DNA of 64,000 bases, taken from Streptomyces sp. NRRL S-350. GTDB lineage: Bacteria; Actinomycetota; Actinomycetes; Streptomycetales; Streptomycetaceae. The position numbers were made by a program, and so were the translations under genes. This document shows, piece by piece, positions 1 through 8,082 of the stretch. A model generated the notes under the pieces. It worked only from the letters and a program-made list of their open reading frames with translations. It ran no database searches and was not told where the DNA came from. Within the stretch, counting starts at the first letter, position 1; every line of letters starts with the position of its first letter. The DNA lies in the NCBI RefSeq assembly GCF_000719705.1, contig NZ_JOHO01000007.1:124001-188000 (forward strand). Reading direction: 5' to 3'.

Positions 1-29
1 TCGGCCCGGACCTCTGGCTCGGCGCCTGA
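1..29 (+). CDS. Possible C-terminal end of an upstream gene (partial)
   Basis: The frame starting at base 3 reads GPDLWLGA followed by TGA at 27-29. A strong GC hairpin follows at 65-102, as expected after a gene end. Only about eight codons are visible, so nothing can be said about function, and the reading could be chance. Confidence 0.3.
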
Positions 30-64
30 CCAAAGGCCTTCGGCGCCCGGCCCCGGGCCATCGG

Positions 65-102
65 CGCGGCCCCGCCGGGGCCCCGGCTCCGGCGGGGCCG
101 CG
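65..102. terminator. Bidirectional hairpin terminator
   Basis: Perfect 14-bp arms (65-78 and 89-102) are separated by 10 nt. There is no T-tract, which is usual for actinobacterial terminators. It lies just past the stop of the minus-strand amidinohydrolase and after the possible plus-strand gene end at 29. Confidence 0.6.
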
Positions 103-115
103 GCGCAGGCCGGCG

Positions 116-943
116 TCACGCGGCCCTGAGCTCCAGGGTGCAGCACTTGGCCCCGCCGCCGCCCTTCAGCAGCTCGGAGACGTCCACCGGGATCGGCTCG
201 TACCCGTGCTCGACGAGGCGGCCCGCCAGGTTCTTGGCCGTCTCCGGCAGCAGCACCCGGCGTCCGTCCGAGACCGCGTTGAGCCCGAACACCTCGGCGT
301 CGGCACGGTCCGCGAGGATCGCGTCCGGGTAGAGCCGGCGCAGCAGGGCCCGGCTGTCGGCGTCGAACGCCTCCGGGTAGTACATGACGTGGTCGTCGGA
401 GAGGACGGCTAACGCGGTGTCCAGGTGGTAGAAGCGCGGGTCGACCAGGTTCAGGCTGACCACCGGGACACCGAACAGCTCGCCCGCCTCGGCGTGCGCG
501 GCCCGCGAGGTGCGGAAGCCGGTGCCGGCGAGCACCCGGCGGCCCACCACCAGGTGGTCGCCCTCGCCCTCGTTGACGTGGCCGGCGCGGCGCACCTCCC
601 GGTAGCCGCGCGCCCGGAACCAGGCGTGGTAGGCGTCCGACTCGGCGGCCCGCTCCGGGTAGCGGAAGCTCGCCACCAGGGCCCGGCCGTCCAGCACGGT
701 CGCGCCGTTCGCGGCGTAGACCATGTCGGGCAGGCCGGGCACCGGCTCGATCAGCTCGACGGTGTGGCCGAGGCGGAGGTAGGTCCGGTGGAGGCGTTCC
801 CACTGGCGGAGCGCGAGCGCCGTGTCGGTGGGCTGGGCCGGGTCCATCCACGGGTTGATCGCGTAGTCGACCGTGAAGTGCGTCGGCGGGCACATCAGGT
901 AGGTCCGTGGCCGGGCGGTGCGCTCCGGAGTCTGCGTGGGCAT
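116..943 (-). CDS. Dimethylarginine dimethylaminohydrolase-like amidinohydrolase
   Basis: A 275-residue member of the amidinotransferase/DDAH superfamily, which hydrolyses guanidino groups such as those of arginine or methylated arginines by way of a Cys thioester. Visible family marks are the N-terminal CPPTHF and DPAQP region, a GEGDH acidic-site motif, RFYHLDT carrying the candidate catalytic His, and a C-terminal GGGGAKCCTLEL with the candidate catalytic Cys (267 or 268). The ATG at 943 was chosen over an upstream in-frame ATG because an AAGGAC ribosome site precedes it and the family motif begins soon after. Codon 178 (bases 410-412, in DTALAV) is TTA, the rare leucine codon read by the bldA tRNA in Streptomyces, so expression may depend on development. 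Exact substrate is unknown; arginine deiminase-like activity is the alternative. Confidence 0.85.
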   Translation of the reverse strand: MPTQTPERTARPRTYLMCPPTHFTVDYAINPWMDPAQPTDTALALRQWERLHRTYLRLGHTVELIEPVPGLPDMVYAANGATVLDGRALVASFRYPERAAESDAYHAWFRARGYREVRRAGHVNEGEGDHLVVGRRVLAGTGFRTSRAAHAEAGELFGVPVVSLNLVDPRFYHLDTALAVLSDDHVMYYPEAFDADSRALLRRLYPDAILADRADAEVFGLNAVSDGRRVLLPETAKNLAGRLVEHGYEPIPVDVSELLKGGGGAKCCTLELRAA

Positions 944-1127
944 GGCTCGACCGTCCTTGGGTCGCGGGGCCGGGGTCCCGCCGGTACGGAACACCCCTCT
1001 GTCGGAGAGGCGGCTGCCCCGGCGCCGCCGTTCGCACACCCGCGCGGGCGCCCCCAACAGACGCACGCCCCCCGCGCACCCGGCGCGAGCCCCGGCGCAC
1101 GAGCCCTCCGCATCGACCGCCGGGCCC

Positions 1128-1180
1128 GGCTCCGGCTCCGGTTCCGGCTGCGGTTCCGGCTCCGGTTCCGGCTGCGGCTC
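1128..1180. repeat. Degenerate hexanucleotide repeat (GGCTCC/GGTTCC)
   Basis: About nine tandem six-base units of the form GGYTSC lie in the 283-bp gap between two minus-strand genes. No gene is convincing in the gap. The repeat would read Gly-Ser/Gly-Cys in one frame. Confidence 0.6.
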
Positions 1181-1226
1181 TTGGACCGTGCCGGTCAGCC
1201 CGTGCGACGCGGCCCCGGAACTGCGG

Positions 1227-2120
1227 CTACCAGCGGACCGCCGTGAAGTCCACCGGCGCGGGCCGCAACGCCGCGCAGCGGCCGGCGAGGGCTCGCAGCC
1301 GGCGGTCGGCCTCCTCGGCGGGCATCCGCCGCCGGTCCCCGTGGCCGGGCAGCAGCCACTCGAAGCGGAGGACGCCCAGGCTGCGCTCCAGCGAGGCGGC
1401 CTGCTCCTCGATCGAGTACCAGGTGACGGCCTCCTGCACCTCGACGTCCCCGGTGGTGCGGGACCAGTACAGGCTGTCGCCGCTGAAGCAGTACCGCTCG
1501 TCGGCCACGTACAGCACGCTGCCCACGGTGTGGCCGGGGAAGGGGTGCGCGACCAGGCCGGGGGCGATCTCCACGGGCTCGGTGCCGCGCAGCACCCGGT
1601 CGGCGTCGGGAGCGGCAGCGAGGTCGCCCTCGTGGATCCACAGCCGGGCGCCGAGCCGGTCGGCGTACTCCCGGCCGTGCCGCGCGTGGTCGCGGTGCGT
1701 GAGCAGGACGTCGGTGACCGGGCCCATCGCCGCGTAGCGGGTGGCCAGGGCGTCGCTGTACCGGGGGGTGTCGATCATGACCCAGCCGGTGGGGCGGCGA
1801 CAGAGGTAGGAGTTGGCTCCGGCGGTGAGCCGGGAGTTGTGCCCGAGCACCAGCACCTCGTCGGTGAGGGCGAGCGGGAAGGGGTCGGTGGCCGGGTCGA
1901 GCCGGCCGGTGCCGGGCCGGATCGAGCGGGTGGGGCAGGCGTGGGCGGCGGCCAGCAGCCGGCGGCGCTCGGCGTCGTCGCGCGGCTGGCGGACCAGCTC
2001 GGAGCGTCCGGCGTGCTCGCGCACCAAGCCGGGTGCGAGCTGGCGGGCTACGTCGCAGTTGGTGCAGCGGTCGTCGATGGACCAGTTCTCGGACGCGTCG
2101 GTGCGTGTGGTCACGGCCAT
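1227..2120 (-). CDS. Ferredoxin-like/MBL-fold metallo-hydrolase fusion
   Basis: A 297-residue protein with two parts. Residues about 10-70 resemble a small Fe-S ferredoxin domain (Cys19, Cys22, Cys62), but the third Cys of the usual CxxCxxC is Ala25, so a complete 4Fe-4S cluster is doubtful. Residues about 85-290 form a metallo-beta-lactamase fold: THRDHARH metal-binding segment, PFPGHTVGS, FSGDSLYW and LLPGHGDRR. MBL-fold proteins of this type act as hydrolases or oxidoreductases with two metal ions; the substrate cannot be read from sequence. The ATG at 2120 has a GGGGAGA ribosome site; an upstream in-frame ATG extends into low-complexity sequence and was rejected. Divergent from the SGNH hydrolase at 2338. 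Confidence 0.8.
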   Translation of the reverse strand: MAVTTRTDASENWSIDDRCTNCDVARQLAPGLVREHAGRSELVRQPRDDAERRRLLAAAHACPTRSIRPGTGRLDPATDPFPLALTDEVLVLGHNSRLTAGANSYLCRRPTGWVMIDTPRYSDALATRYAAMGPVTDVLLTHRDHARHGREYADRLGARLWIHEGDLAAAPDADRVLRGTEPVEIAPGLVAHPFPGHTVGSVLYVADERYCFSGDSLYWSRTTGDVEVQEAVTWYSIEEQAASLERSLGVLRFEWLLPGHGDRRRMPAEEADRRLRALAGRCAALRPAPVDFTAVRW

Positions 2121-2337
2121 GGATGTCTCCCCCCGGGAGGACGGCGGCCGGGCGGCCGCGCCCTTCGAGCATCGGCCGGGCGGGCCCGAAAGCGGTAGGG
2201 GGTGCGGCACTTGTGCTTTCCGGACCCCGGCGCTCTGAGCGGCCGGGCGGGCGGACGAGGGTACGTGGTCCATCTCACGTGCCACCAGGCTCACCTACGG
2301 TGGCGTAGGTCACTTGATTGGGTGAACTATCTCTTTC

Positions 2338-3120
2338 ATGCCGAACCTCCAGGAGACCCTTGACCTCAGTTCCTACGCCGCCCTAGGGGACAGCTTCACC
2401 GAGGGTCTCAACGACCCCGGTGCCGGCGGCAGGTTCGCCGGGTGGGCCGACCGCCTGGCCGGGATGCTCGCCGACGGGCGCCCGCCGGGCACCTTCCGCT
2501 ACGCCAACCTGGCGGTGCGCGGCCGACTGCTGGACCAGGTCGCGGCCGAGCAGGTGCCGCAGGTGCACCGCCTCCAGCCCGATCTGGTCACCTTCTGCGC
2601 CGGCGGCAACGACATCCTGCGGCCGGGCAGCGACCCGGACGAGGTCGCCGAGCGCTTCGAGGCCGCCGTGGTCCGGCTCACCGAGTCCGCCGGGACGGTG
2701 CTGATCTGCACCGGCTTCGACACCCGTGACGTGCCGCTGCTCAAGCACCTGCGCGGCAAGATCGCCACCTACAACGGGCACATGCGGGCCGTCGCCGACC
2801 GCAACGGCTGCAAGGTGGCCGACCTGTGGTCGCTGCGCGCGGTGCAGGACCGGCGCGCATGGAGCGAGGACCGCCTGCACCTGTCCCCCGAGGGCCACCA
2901 GCGGGTCGCCCTGCTGGCCGCCCGCTCGCTGGGCCTGGCCACCGGCCAGGACCCGGAGGCCCCCTGGCCGGACGCCCGCGTGCTCACGCCCGCCGACCAG
3001 CGGCGCGAGAACATCCAGTGGGCCCGCGAGCACCTGCTGCCCTGGGTCGGGCGGCGACTGCGCGGCGAGTCCTCGGGCGACCACCTCGAGCCCAAGCGCC
3101 CGGAACTGCTTCCGCTCTGA
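2338..3120 (+). CDS. SGNH/GDSL-family hydrolase
   Basis: A 260-residue cytoplasmic-type SGNH hydrolase (esterase/lipase family). The block I nucleophile motif GDSFTEG lies about 17 residues from the start. The oxyanion-type GGND follows, and near the C-terminus DRLHLSPEGH supplies the catalytic Asp and His. No signal peptide is seen, so it acts inside the cell. The last 60 residues form a tail (REHLLPW) typical of streptomycete members of this group. The ATG at 2338 has only a weak ribosome site, so the start is slightly uncertain. The 217-bp gap to the divergent MBL gene must hold both promoters. Confidence 0.85.
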   Translation: MPNLQETLDLSSYAALGDSFTEGLNDPGAGGRFAGWADRLAGMLADGRPPGTFRYANLAVRGRLLDQVAAEQVPQVHRLQPDLVTFCAGGNDILRPGSDPDEVAERFEAAVVRLTESAGTVLICTGFDTRDVPLLKHLRGKIATYNGHMRAVADRNGCKVADLWSLRAVQDRRAWSEDRLHLSPEGHQRVALLAARSLGLATGQDPEAPWPDARVLTPADQRRENIQWAREHLLPWVGRRLRGESSGDHLEPKRPELLPL

Positions 3121-3176
3121 CGCTCCGTCAGCCGGCCCCGGGGCGATACCGGACGGTCGGGACGCGATCGGGACGG

Positions 3177-3590
3177 TCAGGCTGCTCGGCCGGGTGGTGC
3201 GGGACGAACGGTCCGCACCACCCGGTGGAGCAGGACGGCACAGCCCGCACCGACCAGGTACCAGCCCAGGTCCGGCGGATCGAAGGTCGAGCCCAGCACG
3301 AGCCGGGCGAGCGCGCTTCGGCGGCCCCACGCGTCCGGCAGCCTGGTGAGCTGGAAGAGTTCGACGGCCCAGCTGAGCGCGGCCGCCGGCACCGCCGCGC
3401 GGGCCGGGCGCACGCGCGGAGCGGCCAGCACGACCAGCGCGTACAGCAGCACGGTGTAGAGCGCGTCCCCCGCGTACTTGGCGACGTCGCCGCCCGACAC
3501 CGCGCGCACGCCCAGCCCGGCCGCCACCGTCACCACCGCCGCCGACGCGGCCGGCAGGCGGGCGCACAGGCTCCCCCGGAGATCATCCAC
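3177..3590 (-). CDS. DUF2809-type small membrane protein
   Basis: A 137-residue integral membrane protein with about four hydrophobic segments. The pattern GDALYTVLLYALVVL, then AVELFQL, then GSTFDPPDLGWYLVG matches the DUF2809/VanZ-like family, whose function is unknown. The GTG at 3590 was chosen because GAGG lies six bases upstream and the first membrane segment follows; an in-frame ATG further out adds an Arg-rich stretch. Convergent with the SGNH hydrolase (57-bp gap). Confidence 0.7.
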   Translation of the reverse strand: MDDLRGSLCARLPAASAAVVTVAAGLGVRAVSGGDVAKYAGDALYTVLLYALVVLAAPRVRPARAAVPAAALSWAVELFQLTRLPDAWGRRSALARLVLGSTFDPPDLGWYLVGAGCAVLLHRVVRTVRPAPPGRAA

Positions 3591-3826
3591 CTGCCTCAGG
3601 CTACGCCCGTGGTGCACGGCCCCCGCCCGCGCCCGTCGCCTCCGGGCGCGCACGCCCCCGGCGCCGCACAACCGCCCCCCGCGCCCACGCGCCCTGCCGG
3701 CTCCGGCTCGCGCACGAGTCGCAACCGCCGCGCCGGAACCACCGTGCGGCGCCGTACGTCACTCCCCCCGATGCACCATCCGCGCAGGTCGCGGACGGAG
3801 AGGACCGGAAGGGACGGGCGGGCGCG

Positions 3827-5314
3827 GTGGCGCGAGTGACCGAGGCAGTGGCAGTGGACGGGGCGGAGCCGAGACCAGGGGGTGGCGGCCGGAGCAGACC
3901 GGTGGTCGTCGCGCAGCGGAGCACGGGCGGCCAGGCCGCGCGGGCCCGACGCGGCTTCGCGGTGGCCGGGTTCGCGCCCGCACAGGACGGGCGGGCCCGC
4001 GAACGGGGGAAGGAACTGCGCGCGCGGGTGCCCCGCGAGCGGCACGCGGAGTTCGCCGTCGCTCCCGGGCGGCCGACGGCCGTGGAGGCGATCGAGTCGT
4101 CGAACGCAGGCCGGATCCCCGACCTGGTGCCGATCCGGGTGGGAAGGATGGCCTCCGGCCCGTTCGCGTTCCTGCGCGGTTCGGCCGGGCTGATGGCCGC
4201 CGACCTCGCGGGCACGCCGGTCACCGGGGTGGGCGCGCAGTTGTGCGGGGACGCGCATGCCGCCAACTTCGGCCTGTACGGCGATGCGCGCGGCCGGCTC
4301 GTCATGGACATCAACGACTTCGACGAGACGGTGCACGGCCCCTGGGAGTGGGACCTCAAGCGGCTCGCCACCAGTCTGGTGCTGGCGGGCCGGGAGACCG
4401 GGGCGAGCGAGACCACCGCGCGGGAGGCCGCCGAACACGTCGCGGGCGCGTACCGCCGGACCATGCGCACACTCGCCAAGCTGCCCGCGCTCGACGCGTG
4501 GAACGCCGTCGCCGACGAACGGCTGGTCTCCTTCGCCGACGCGCACGACCTCACCGACGTGCTGGACAAGGTGGGCGCCAAGGCGCTCGGCAACACCAGC
4601 GCGAGGTTCGCCGCCCGCAGCACCGCCCGCACGGCGGACGGCGGTTGGCGCTTCACCGCGGCTCCCCCGGTGCTCACCGAGGTGTCCGACGCGACTGCCC
4701 GGGCCGTCGCCCACGCGCTGGGCCTGTACGTGGAGACGCTGCCCGCCGAGGTGCGCACACTGCTGACCCGGTACCGGGTGCAGGACGTGGCGTTCCGCGT
4801 GGTGGGCACCGGCAGCGTGGGCACCCGCTCGTACGTGGTGCTGCTCACCGACCACCGGGACCAGCCGCTGGTGCTGCAGGTGAAGGAGGCCCGCCCGTCC
4901 GCGCTGCTGCCGTACCTCCCGGAGACGGAGCGGAACGGCCACGAGGGCCGCCGGGTGGTGCTCGGCCAGAAGCACATGCAGGTGGTCAGCGACACCCTGC
5001 TCGGCTGGACGACGGTCGACGGACTCCCGTACCAGGTACGGCAGTTCCGCAACCGCAAGGGCAGCGTCGACCCGGCCGCGCTGCTGCCGGCGCAGTTGGA
5101 CGACTACGCGCGGATCACCGGCGCGCTGCTGGCCAGGGCACATGCGCACACCGCGGACCCGGGCCTGCTGGCCGGGTACTGCGGCAAGGGCGAGGCGCTC
5201 GACGCGGCGGTCGCGGCCTTCGCCGTCGCCTACGCGGACCGCACCGAGGCCGACCACGCCGATCTGCTCACGGCCGTGCGCAGCGGGCGGCTTCCCGCCG
5301 AACGCGGCGTATAG
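3827..5314 (+). CDS. DUF2252 family protein
   Basis: A 495-residue protein of the DUF2252 family, common in actinobacteria, which resembles the aminoglycoside-phosphotransferase/kinase fold; no activity is established. Key marks are VGAQLCGDAHAANFG (the kinase-like HGDxxxxN equivalent), followed by DINDFDET and WDLKRLATS. KEARPSALLPYL lies past the midpoint. The start is a GTG at 3827; a second GTG three codons later is possible. The first 40 residues are low-complexity. It ends 11 bp from the convergent monooxygenase gene with no room for a terminator between them. Confidence 0.8.
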   Translation: MARVTEAVAVDGAEPRPGGGGRSRPVVVAQRSTGGQAARARRGFAVAGFAPAQDGRARERGKELRARVPRERHAEFAVAPGRPTAVEAIESSNAGRIPDLVPIRVGRMASGPFAFLRGSAGLMAADLAGTPVTGVGAQLCGDAHAANFGLYGDARGRLVMDINDFDETVHGPWEWDLKRLATSLVLAGRETGASETTAREAAEHVAGAYRRTMRTLAKLPALDAWNAVADERLVSFADAHDLTDVLDKVGAKALGNTSARFAARSTARTADGGWRFTAAPPVLTEVSDATARAVAHALGLYVETLPAEVRTLLTRYRVQDVAFRVVGTGSVGTRSYVVLLTDHRDQPLVLQVKEARPSALLPYLPETERNGHEGRRVVLGQKHMQVVSDTLLGWTTVDGLPYQVRQFRNRKGSVDPAALLPAQLDDYARITGALLARAHAHTADPGLLAGYCGKGEALDAAVAAFAVAYADRTEADHADLLTAVRSGRLPAERGV

Positions 5315-5324
5315 GCGTACGTGG

Positions 5325-6506
5325 TCAGGCCGCTGCGCCGAGGGCCGGGGGCTGCCAGTCGTACGTGGCGGCGGAGCGGCCGAGGAGGAGACGGGCGGGG
5401 AGGAGGCCGGCGAGGGTGAGGGCGGTGGTGCGCAGGAAGGTGGCGGCGGGGGTGTGGAGCGCGATGAGGTCGCCGACGCGGCGGGAGCCGGTGGCGATGG
5501 CGGTGGTGCGGGCCAGGCGGGCGGCGGTGTAGGCGGGGAGGGTGGCGACCGGGTCCGGGTGCGGGGCCAGGGGTGCGGCGAGGACCACGGCGTCCTCGAT
5601 GGCCTGGCAGGCGCCCTGGCCCTGGAAGGGAGCCATCGCGTGGGCGGCGTCGCCGAGGAGGGCGACCCTGCCGTGGTGGTGGGCGGGCAGCGGGTCGGCG
5701 AGGTCCCAGACGTCGTGGCGCAGGACGCGCTCGGGTTCGGCGAGCGCGAGGAGCTGGGGCACCGGCGCGCACCAGGAGCCGTACCGGCGCAGCAGTTCGG
5801 CCTTCTCGTCGCCGTCGGCCGCCCGCTCGCCCGCCGGGGCGAGGGCGGCGCCGTAGACGTAGACCCGGCCGTCGGCGAGCGGGACGATGCCGGCCAGCCG
5901 TCCGCGTCCCCAGATCTCGCCGACGGCCTCCGGTCGGCCGGCGGGGGTCACGATGGTGCGCCAGGTGGTGAAGCCGCTGTAGCGGGGGCCGGGGTGCTGG
6001 GGGAAGAGCAGGCCGCGGGTGGCGGACCGGATGCCGTCGGCGGCGACCACCAGAGCGGCGGACCGCTCGCCGTCGGGGGTGCGGACGACGGCGGGTTCGG
6101 TGGCACTTCCGGCGCTGACGAGGGCGGCAGCCGAATCGGTGCGGACGGTGCCCCCGGGGAGCGCGTCGACCAGGGCGGCGATGACGTCGGCGCGGGCGAC
6201 GCCCGCGATGGTGTCCCCGAAGTAGGCCTCGAAGGTGGCCGTGTCGGTGCGCGCGAGCCAACGGCCGGAGGGGTGGCGCAGGCCGATGGCGGGGTGCGGG
6301 GAGGCGAGGGCGCGCAGGCGTTCGCCGACACCGAGCCGGTCGAGGGCGCGCAGGGCGTTGGGGGCGAGGGCGAGGCCGGCCCCGACGGGTTCGAGCGAGG
6401 CGGCGCGCTCGTGGACGGTCACGGGGATGCCCTGCCGGTGCAGGGCGAGGGCGGCGGCGAGTCCGCCGATGCCTCCGCCGATGACGATCGCCTCAGGTGC
6501 GTCCAT
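5325..6506 (-). CDS. FAD-dependent aromatic monooxygenase-like protein
   Basis: A 393-residue class A flavoprotein monooxygenase. The N-terminal GGGIGGLAAALAL is the dinucleotide-binding GxGxxG loop. VVAADGIRS near residue 160 is the DG motif, and LLGDAAHAMAPFQGQGA is the second FAD motif. Members hydroxylate aromatic or polyketide substrates with NAD(P)H and oxygen. It is transcribed away from a TetR gene, and three inverted repeats in the shared 133-bp gap suggest TetR repression, as in antibiotic- or phenol-detoxifying pairs. The substrate is unknown. Confidence 0.85.
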   Translation of the reverse strand: MDAPEAIVIGGGIGGLAAALALHRQGIPVTVHERAASLEPVGAGLALAPNALRALDRLGVGERLRALASPHPAIGLRHPSGRWLARTDTATFEAYFGDTIAGVARADVIAALVDALPGGTVRTDSAAALVSAGSATEPAVVRTPDGERSAALVVAADGIRSATRGLLFPQHPGPRYSGFTTWRTIVTPAGRPEAVGEIWGRGRLAGIVPLADGRVYVYGAALAPAGERAADGDEKAELLRRYGSWCAPVPQLLALAEPERVLRHDVWDLADPLPAHHHGRVALLGDAAHAMAPFQGQGACQAIEDAVVLAAPLAPHPDPVATLPAYTAARLARTTAIATGSRRVGDLIALHTPAATFLRTTALTLAGLLPARLLLGRSAATYDWQPPALGAAA

Positions 6507-6525
6507 GGGTGAGCTCCCCTCCTGA

Positions 6526-6585
6526 CACTACGGATGTAGTGACCGATGTGCCGCACCGTACTACACCTGTAGTCGAAGCGACTAC
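6526..6585. promoter_or_regulatory. Cluster of three inverted repeats, probable TetR operators
   Basis: Between the divergent monooxygenase and TetR genes lie CACTAC-GGAT-GTAGTG (6526-6541), ACTACA-CC-TGTAGT (6560-6573) and GTAGTCG-AAG-CGACTAC (6569-6585). All arms are perfect, the last two repeats overlap, and the shared half-site is GTAGT. This is the expected layout for autoregulation by the adjacent TetR protein. Confidence 0.75.
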
Positions 6586-6639
6586 TGTTGCGGTGACAGA
6601 TTCGGACCACCCCGAGTCAGGACCCCGAAGAGGAAGGCC

Positions 6640-7236
6640 ATGGCCGGATCCATGACGTCGCCACGCCCGGCCCTGATCGCCGACGCCGCCATCGCCCTGA
6701 TCGCCGAACGAGGCCTGCGCGGGCTGACCCATCGCGCCGTAGACCAGGAGGCCGGACTCCCCGCCGGCTCGACCTCCAACCTCGCCCGCACCAGGGCCGC
6801 CCTGCTCGACCTCACCCTCACCCGCATCGTCGAGCGGGAGACCCGGGATCACCCCGCCTTCAGCGGCGCGCCCCCCGCCGACGCTTCGCCGCGGGACCTG
6901 CTCGTCCGGGTCGGTGCCGGTCTGCTGCACCAGGCGCTCACCACCGGACGCACACTCACCCTGGCCCGCATCGAACTCGCCCTGGAGGCCACCCGCAGGC
7001 CCGAACTGCGGGTCGGCTACGACCGGTTGGGCGCCCGCTTCGCCGACCTCGCCGCCGCCCTACTGGCCCAGTGCGGCTCCGCCGACGCGGTGGCCGACGC
7101 CCGACGGCTGATCCGCTGGTGCGACGGGGTGCTGTTCAACTCGACCGCAGGCAGCGGGCACAGCCACGCACCGACGCTGGAGGAACTGCGCGACGACACG
7201 GCGCGCTACCTGGCCGCGCTCCTCGACCGGGCGTGA
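6640..7236 (+). CDS. TetR family transcriptional regulator
   Basis: A 198-residue TetR-type repressor. The helix-turn-helix spans about residues 10-55 (LIADAAIALIAERGLRGLT, then HRAVDQEAGLPAGSTSN), followed by a helical ligand-binding domain. AGGAAGG precedes the ATG; a second ATG four codons in is also possible. It most likely binds the repeats at 6526-6585 and controls the divergent monooxygenase and itself. The inducer may be a substrate of that enzyme. Confidence 0.85.
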   Translation: MAGSMTSPRPALIADAAIALIAERGLRGLTHRAVDQEAGLPAGSTSNLARTRAALLDLTLTRIVERETRDHPAFSGAPPADASPRDLLVRVGAGLLHQALTTGRTLTLARIELALEATRRPELRVGYDRLGARFADLAAALLAQCGSADAVADARRLIRWCDGVLFNSTAGSGHSHAPTLEELRDDTARYLAALLDRA

Positions 7237-7263
7237 GCGCCGGGCGGGAGCGGTCCCGGACGG

Positions 7264-7286
7264 GAGCGGTCCCGGACGGGCCGCTC
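7264..7286. terminator. Hairpin terminator within a 16-bp direct repeat
   Basis: GAGCGG, a T bulge, then CCCG pairs with CGGG-CCGCTC around a two-base loop. It overlaps two exact copies of a 16-bp unit at 7245-7260 and 7261-7276. It sits between the convergent TetR and alpha/beta-hydrolase genes. Confidence 0.5.
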
Positions 7287-7359
7287 GACAGGGCTCTGTG
7301 GTTTCCGGTGGTCGGGACGGAGTGTCCGGGGATGCCGGCAGCAGCAGCGGCAGCAGCAA

Positions 7360-8055
7360 CTAAGGCAGCGGCTCCGCCAGGAACGGCGCCACCGCGGCGA
7401 CGAACTCCCCGGGCCGGGCACCGTGCACCAGGTGCCCGGCCTCGACGGTGACGAGGCGGCAGTCCGGGATCAACCGGGCGAGTTCGGCGATCCGCTCCTG
7501 GGGGACGGGGCTGGCCGCACCGCCCGCGACCGCCAGGGTGCGGGCGGTGATCCTCGCCAGCCCGTCCCGCCAGGCCGGGTCGGGGCTGTCGAGCTGGGCC
7601 TTGACGGCCCGGACCATCGCCCAGTCGAAGTGGATGCTCTCGTCCGGGTCGTCCGGCACCACACTGGCGGGGCGCGGGTACAGCGCGGGGATCTCCTCCA
7701 GGACCAGCCGGCCGATCCGCTGCGGCGCGGCCTGGGCGAGGAGGTAGGCGACGGCGCCGCCCATCGAGTGGCCGACCAGGTCGACGCGGTCCAGCCCGAG
7801 GGCGTCCAGGAAGGCCAGCACGTCGTCCCGCATCTCCTCCAGGCCGTACCGGCCGGGTCGGCCGCTGTCGCCGTGGCCGCGCAGGTCGAGGGCGTACACC
7901 CGGTGGCCGGGGGCGAGTTCGGGCAGCACCGGATCCCAGTCGCAGGCACGCTCGCCGAGGGCGTGGAGGAGCACCAGCGGCGGGCCGTCGGGGCGTCCGC
8001 TCGCGCGGTAGGCGAGCGTCGTCTCGGGCAGGTCCACGGTCCGTACGTCGGTCAT
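7360..8055 (-). CDS. Alpha/beta-fold hydrolase
   Basis: A 231-residue alpha/beta hydrolase. LVLLHALGE is the oxyanion-hole region, DLRGHGDS follows, and VGHSMGGAVA carries the nucleophile Ser. The catalytic His is probably in EAGHLVHGA near the C-terminus. No signal peptide. The ATG at 8055 was taken; a GTG three codons upstream is an alternative. It lies 27 bp downstream of the MFS exporter gene on the same strand, so it may be co-transcribed with the exporter and its XRE-cupin regulator. The substrate is unknown. Confidence 0.8.
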   Translation of the reverse strand: MTDVRTVDLPETTLAYRASGRPDGPPLVLLHALGERACDWDPVLPELAPGHRVYALDLRGHGDSGRPGRYGLEEMRDDVLAFLDALGLDRVDLVGHSMGGAVAYLLAQAAPQRIGRLVLEEIPALYPRPASVVPDDPDESIHFDWAMVRAVKAQLDSPDPAWRDGLARITARTLAVAGGAASPVPQERIAELARLIPDCRLVTVEAGHLVHGARPGEFVAAVAPFLAEPLP

Positions 8056-8082
8056 GGTGACCACCGTATGGGCCGGGGCCCG

